Source: Melocanna baccifera (taxonomy: Eukaryota > Streptophyta > Magnoliopsida > Poales > Poaceae). Taken from it: DNA of 64,000 bases. Each line of letters begins with the position of its first letter. The first letter of the stretch is position 1. The position numbers were made by a program, and so were the translations under genes. Below the pieces are notes generated by a model, which was not told the DNA's origin, did not search any database, and was given only the letters and a program-made list of their open reading frames with translations. Shown one piece after another: positions 60,910 through 64,000 of the stretch. The stretch covers positions 4,650,001 to 4,714,000 of the forward strand of contig CM070681.1 of the NCBI GenBank assembly GCA_036346265.1. The letters are read 5' to 3'.

Positions 60910-61992
60910 ATGATCACGGTGGCGACACCAGAGGCGCAGCCGCAGGTTGCGGCCGTGGAGGCAGCTGCGGCGGTGCCTGAGGTGACGATTTTCCGGTCCA
61001 AGCTGCCGGACATCGACATCCCCAACCACCTGCCCCTGCACGAGTACTGCTTCGCCAGGGCTGCCGAGCTCCCGGACGTGCCGTGCCTCATCGCGGCGGC
61101 CACGGGGAGGACGTACACGTTCGCCGAGACGCACCTGCTGTGCCGTAAGGCCGCCGCCGCGCTGCACTGCCTCGGCGTGGCCCACGGCGACCGCGTCATG
61201 ATATTGCTTCAGAACTCCGTGGAGTTCGCCGTCGCGTTCTTCGGGGCGTCCTTCCTCGGCGCCGTCACCACCGCAGCAAACCCGTTCTGCACTCCCCAAG
61301 AGATCCACAAGCAGTTCAAGGCTTCCGGCGCAAAGCTCATACTCACCCAGTCCGCCTACGTCGACAAGCTCCGGCACGAGGCCTTCCCAAGAATCGCCAC
61401 CGGAGGAGGCGGCGGCGACACGCTTACGGTGATCACCATCGACGAGGACGAGGCACACACCCCGGACGGCTGCCTGCCATTCTGGGGTCTGGTCACGTCC
61501 GCCGACGAGAGCTCCGTCCCGGAGGTGGCCATCTCGCCGGACGACCCCGTGGCGCTGCCGTTCTCGTCGGGCACGACGGGGCTGCCCAAGGGAGTGGTGC
61601 TGACGCACAAGAGCCTGGTGTCGAGCGTGGTGCAGCAGGTGGACGGCGAGAATCCGAACCTGTACATGCGCGAGGGCGACGTCGTGCTCTGCGTGCTGCC
61701 CCTGTTCCACATCTTCTCGCTCAACTCGGTGCTGCTGTGCGCGCTGCGGGCCGGCGCGGCGGTGATGCTGATGCCCAAGTTCGAGATGGGCGCGATGCTG
61801 GAGGGCATCGAGCGGTGGCGCGTGACGGTGGCGGCCGTGGTGCCGCCGCTGGTGCTGGCGCTGGCCAAGAACCCGGTGGTGGAGAGGCACGACCTGAGCT
61901 CCATCAGGATAGTGCTCTCCGGCGCCGCGCCGCTCGGCAAGGAGCTCGAGGACGCGCTCCGCAGCCGCGTGCCGCAGGCCATCTTCGGACAG
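60910..61992 (+). CDS. 4CL: 4-coumarate:CoA ligase, exon 1 (gene continues past the window)
   Basis: Cytosolic ligase of general phenylpropanoid metabolism: hydroxycinnamate + ATP + CoA gives hydroxycinnamoyl-CoA, feeding lignin and flavonoids. Exon 1 encodes residues 1-361 of about 550. Visible motifs are the family N-terminus (FRSKLPDIDIPNHLPLHEYC), the AMP-binding Box I (SSGTTGLPKG, residues 219-228), LPLFHIFSLNSVLL, and the hinge-side SGAAPLGKELEDAL. It ends in IFGQ at donor CAG|GTCGGT, phase 0, where the next exon should give GYGMTEAG. Box II (GEICIRG) is therefore not in the window. The start is ATG 60910; the open frame upstream has only a TTG. From memory, synteny with PRK and ATAD3 points to the rice 4CL2 locus. 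Confidence 0.95.
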
Positions 61993-63252
61993 GTCGGTAT
62001 ATGCTTTGTGGTCCGCTTAAATTAAGACCAGAGTTTGCACTGAAGATAAGAGTTGAATTAGTTCACGACCTGTGAAACTAGCGTACTATCACTATTTAAC
62101 CCCCATTGGCGACTAGGTTGCTTTCGAAAAAAGAGAGTTTACCCTACAATTCATGGAAGACAGTTCAATCTCCGCCGAGAACAGAAAAAATTTACATGTT
62201 CTAAGGCCCTGATCGTTTCGGCTTTTTTCGGTTTCAGCTTCTAGCTTCAGCTTTTTTTTCACTATTCACTACACTATCCACTAACTCAGCTACAGTGTTT
62301 TTTCAGCCAAAAGCCATCGCTATTCCGATCACCCCCTAAATAGACCCTTATTGATATTTTTCTGTGATAGCCTAAGTTGTGATACGGAAATCGCGTCTTC
62401 TCATGCAAGCCTTGTTTGTTGCTTGATTCTATGGATGCTTTGTCTAGGCAGTTAAACTGCTGTCTGTAGGTTGAAGACGACTAGCCTCTGGACATCTGGA
62501 CTACACATGTTCTTAGACCTAGATGCGCCATGCATGTGAGATAGCATGGACACATGGCACAAGCCAAAAGCTTGAAACATCAAGGCCCACTCGCCCACTC
62601 CTTGCTCCCTACCACCCTAGGCCCAGCTGAGCAGTCCCCACCTCCCCTCCTCGCATCACGTCTCTCCTAGTCGGCTAGTCCCCGTCCAGGCGGCATGGTG
62701 AGCACTAGCAGTCCAACAAGGCCATGGTCGACGAGAACGTTGCCAGGAGGCAGTGGAGACTGGCGAAGGCGGGAGCCCGAAGGGCAGAGCCGCAGGGAGG
62801 AGTTTACCTCCCTCTTTGCTTTCCCAAACCCTAGTCCCCCTCTCCCTCTAAGTGGCGGCAGCGGCGAAGCGGTGGCCAGCAAAGGCGTTGCTACTTGCTA
62901 GCCAGGAGAGTAGAAGGCTGCAGAGACCGGAGACAGCGGCGAGGGTCGAAGCCCGAAGGGCAGAGCCACAGCCTACATAGATGCACAACAGCGGAGGTCC
63001 AGAGGAGGAAGCGCCGACCTACGAATGTTGGACACATCCACTGGAACATAGAGCTGCAAATTAGGCTCTTCCCTCATTTAGTTAGAGCCAGAGCCAAACG
63101 TCAGACTTGTGTAGACGTGCAACATGAATACTCCCTGCTCGATTGAGACGTCCAAGGCGTGACATTGCCCACGTGTTTCGTGCCACCACGAGACATGCAA
63201 CTCTATCTCCACGCATGCATATGCAACCGTTAGTACTTTTACTGGGAGCTTG
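61993..63252 (+). other. 4CL intron 1 (start), non-coding
   Basis: Starts at the GT donor. It holds a Tourist-like MITE and GC-rich sequence (62580-63110) with a repeated AGCCCGAAGGGCAGAGCC motif (62776 and 62948). No exon of 4CL or another gene was seen before the CACTA insertion. Confidence 0.7.
62205..62336. mobile_element. Tourist-like MITE (132 bp) in the 4CL intron
   Basis: Terminal inverted repeats GGCCCTGATCG ... CGATCACCCCC are imperfect only near the tip. They are flanked by a 3-bp TAA duplication (62202-62204 and 62337-62339), as expected for PIF/Harbinger-type MITEs. No coding capacity. Confidence 0.8.
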
Positions 63253-63872
63253 CACTATTACAAAAAAAAGTTTATATTAGATATCTCATCACAGATGATT
63301 CACAAAAATCGTCAGTATTAAATGCAATTACAGACGGTTTATATTTAGAAACCGTCTGTGTTGGTGCTAGTGCTAAAAATCGTCTGTAAATAGATAATAT
63401 CATAGATGATTTATGGTAAGAACCATTTATGATACTTCACAGACGGTTTGTAATACAAACCGTCTGTGATATGTTTTCCGCCTCGTAATCCTCCAAAATT
63501 TCATAATCTCCCGTCTGAGTTCGAGTAGGATTTTGTTCCGACACACCTTTAGTAAAACGAGTATAATTTTTGTATACTGTATCCGTTTTTGATGTTCTTA
63601 TATTCATTGGAAAGATAACGACGAGTCCGATCAAAAGAAAATGATTGGCTGACACCAGTCACCCTCTAAGACCTGTAAAATCAGCTATTTTTAGCTTCAA
63701 ATTTGCATTGCAAGTTTTTATTTCTATTTTTGTCAAAAAAAATTTGATATTCTCTTCGAAATTTGTGGTTTGCATCAACTACAAAGTTGTAGATCTCGTC
63801 GAAACCTTTCAAATAAGTATATATAAGCCATATAGAAGTTTACTATTTCATATTTTGAGACTAACTGTTTAC

Positions 63873-63918
<46 letters not shown>

Positions 63919-64000
63919 ATCACAGATGGTTTGTGATCCAGACCGTCTATGATAATTATGTTTCATAGACGATTTATGGTTTAAACCATCGATGATAATT
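63253..64000 (+). mobile_element. CACTA (En/Spm-type) transposon, left end, runs off the window
   Basis: Begins CACTATTACAAAAAAAAG. Its first 250 bases are dense with subterminal motifs in both senses (ACAGACGGTTT and AAACCGTCTGTG), which also recur at 63918-63990. The right end and any transposase lie beyond the window. It sits in 4CL intron 1. Confidence 0.8.
63895..63917. repeat. (TA)n microsatellite
   Basis: About 11 TA units inside the CACTA element. Confidence 0.9.

Noticed and set aside
60799..61890. 363-codon open frame on the minus strand over 4CL exon 1
   Set aside because: Shadow of the 4CL reading frame; the His/Arg-rich translation has no domain.

Overview
The window is nuclear DNA of a grass (Poaceae), most likely a panicoid such as Saccharum, Miscanthus or Sorghum. 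The evidence is spliced GC-rich plant genes with GT-AG introns, grass-type LTR retrotransposons, CACTA and Tourist-like elements, and plant-only genes (WRKY, DYW-type PPR, phosphoribulokinase, 4-coumarate:CoA ligase). Nothing bacterial or viral was seen.

Five genes look intact where the window covers them. (1) A group IIe WRKY factor, minus strand, 3 exons, 1447-4706. (2) Chloroplast phosphoribulokinase (PRK), minus strand, 5 exons, 22742-24767. (3) A mitochondrial ATAD3-type AAA+ ATPase, minus strand, 7 exons, 27654-32474. (4) An intronless DYW-class PPR protein, plus strand, 37861-39726, whose deaminase-like motifs are degenerate. (5) Exon 1 of a 4-coumarate:CoA ligase, plus strand, 60910-61992; its first intron runs off the right edge. 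From memory, 4CL2, ATAD3, PRK and WRKY66 lie in this order on rice chromosome 2 around LOC_Os02g46970-47060, so this is probably the syntenic block. That was not checked here.

A sixth gene, an F-box/DUF295 gene (16471-about 21600), is a pseudogene broken into three pieces by a copia-derived insertion and a 2.9 kb LTR, with an additional frameshift.

Most of the rest is transposon sequence. The richest part is 43165-57515, a nest: a decayed Ty1/copia element holds (a) a complete non-autonomous LTR element (43768-51960) with target duplication CCATA, which itself carries a truncated minus-strand chromovirus-like Gypsy element, and (b) a 3.4 kb solo LTR (52760-56208) with target duplication GTAGC. 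Left of the PPR gene, a minus-strand Gypsy gag region was duplicated together with the first 250 bases of the PPR locus, and a solo LTR later landed in one copy. Smaller items are a 611 bp solo LTR in an ATAD3 intron, a Tourist-like MITE and a CACTA end in the 4CL intron, a cluster of related foldback elements at 14.1-15.45 kb, a 26-bp hairpin minisatellite at 8958, a 178-bp foldback upstream of the WRKY gene, and several tandem duplications.

The genes do not form a pathway or operon. They are independent nuclear genes: Calvin cycle (PRK), phenylpropanoid metabolism (4CL), mitochondrial inner-membrane biology (ATAD3), organelle RNA processing (PPR) and transcription control (WRKY).
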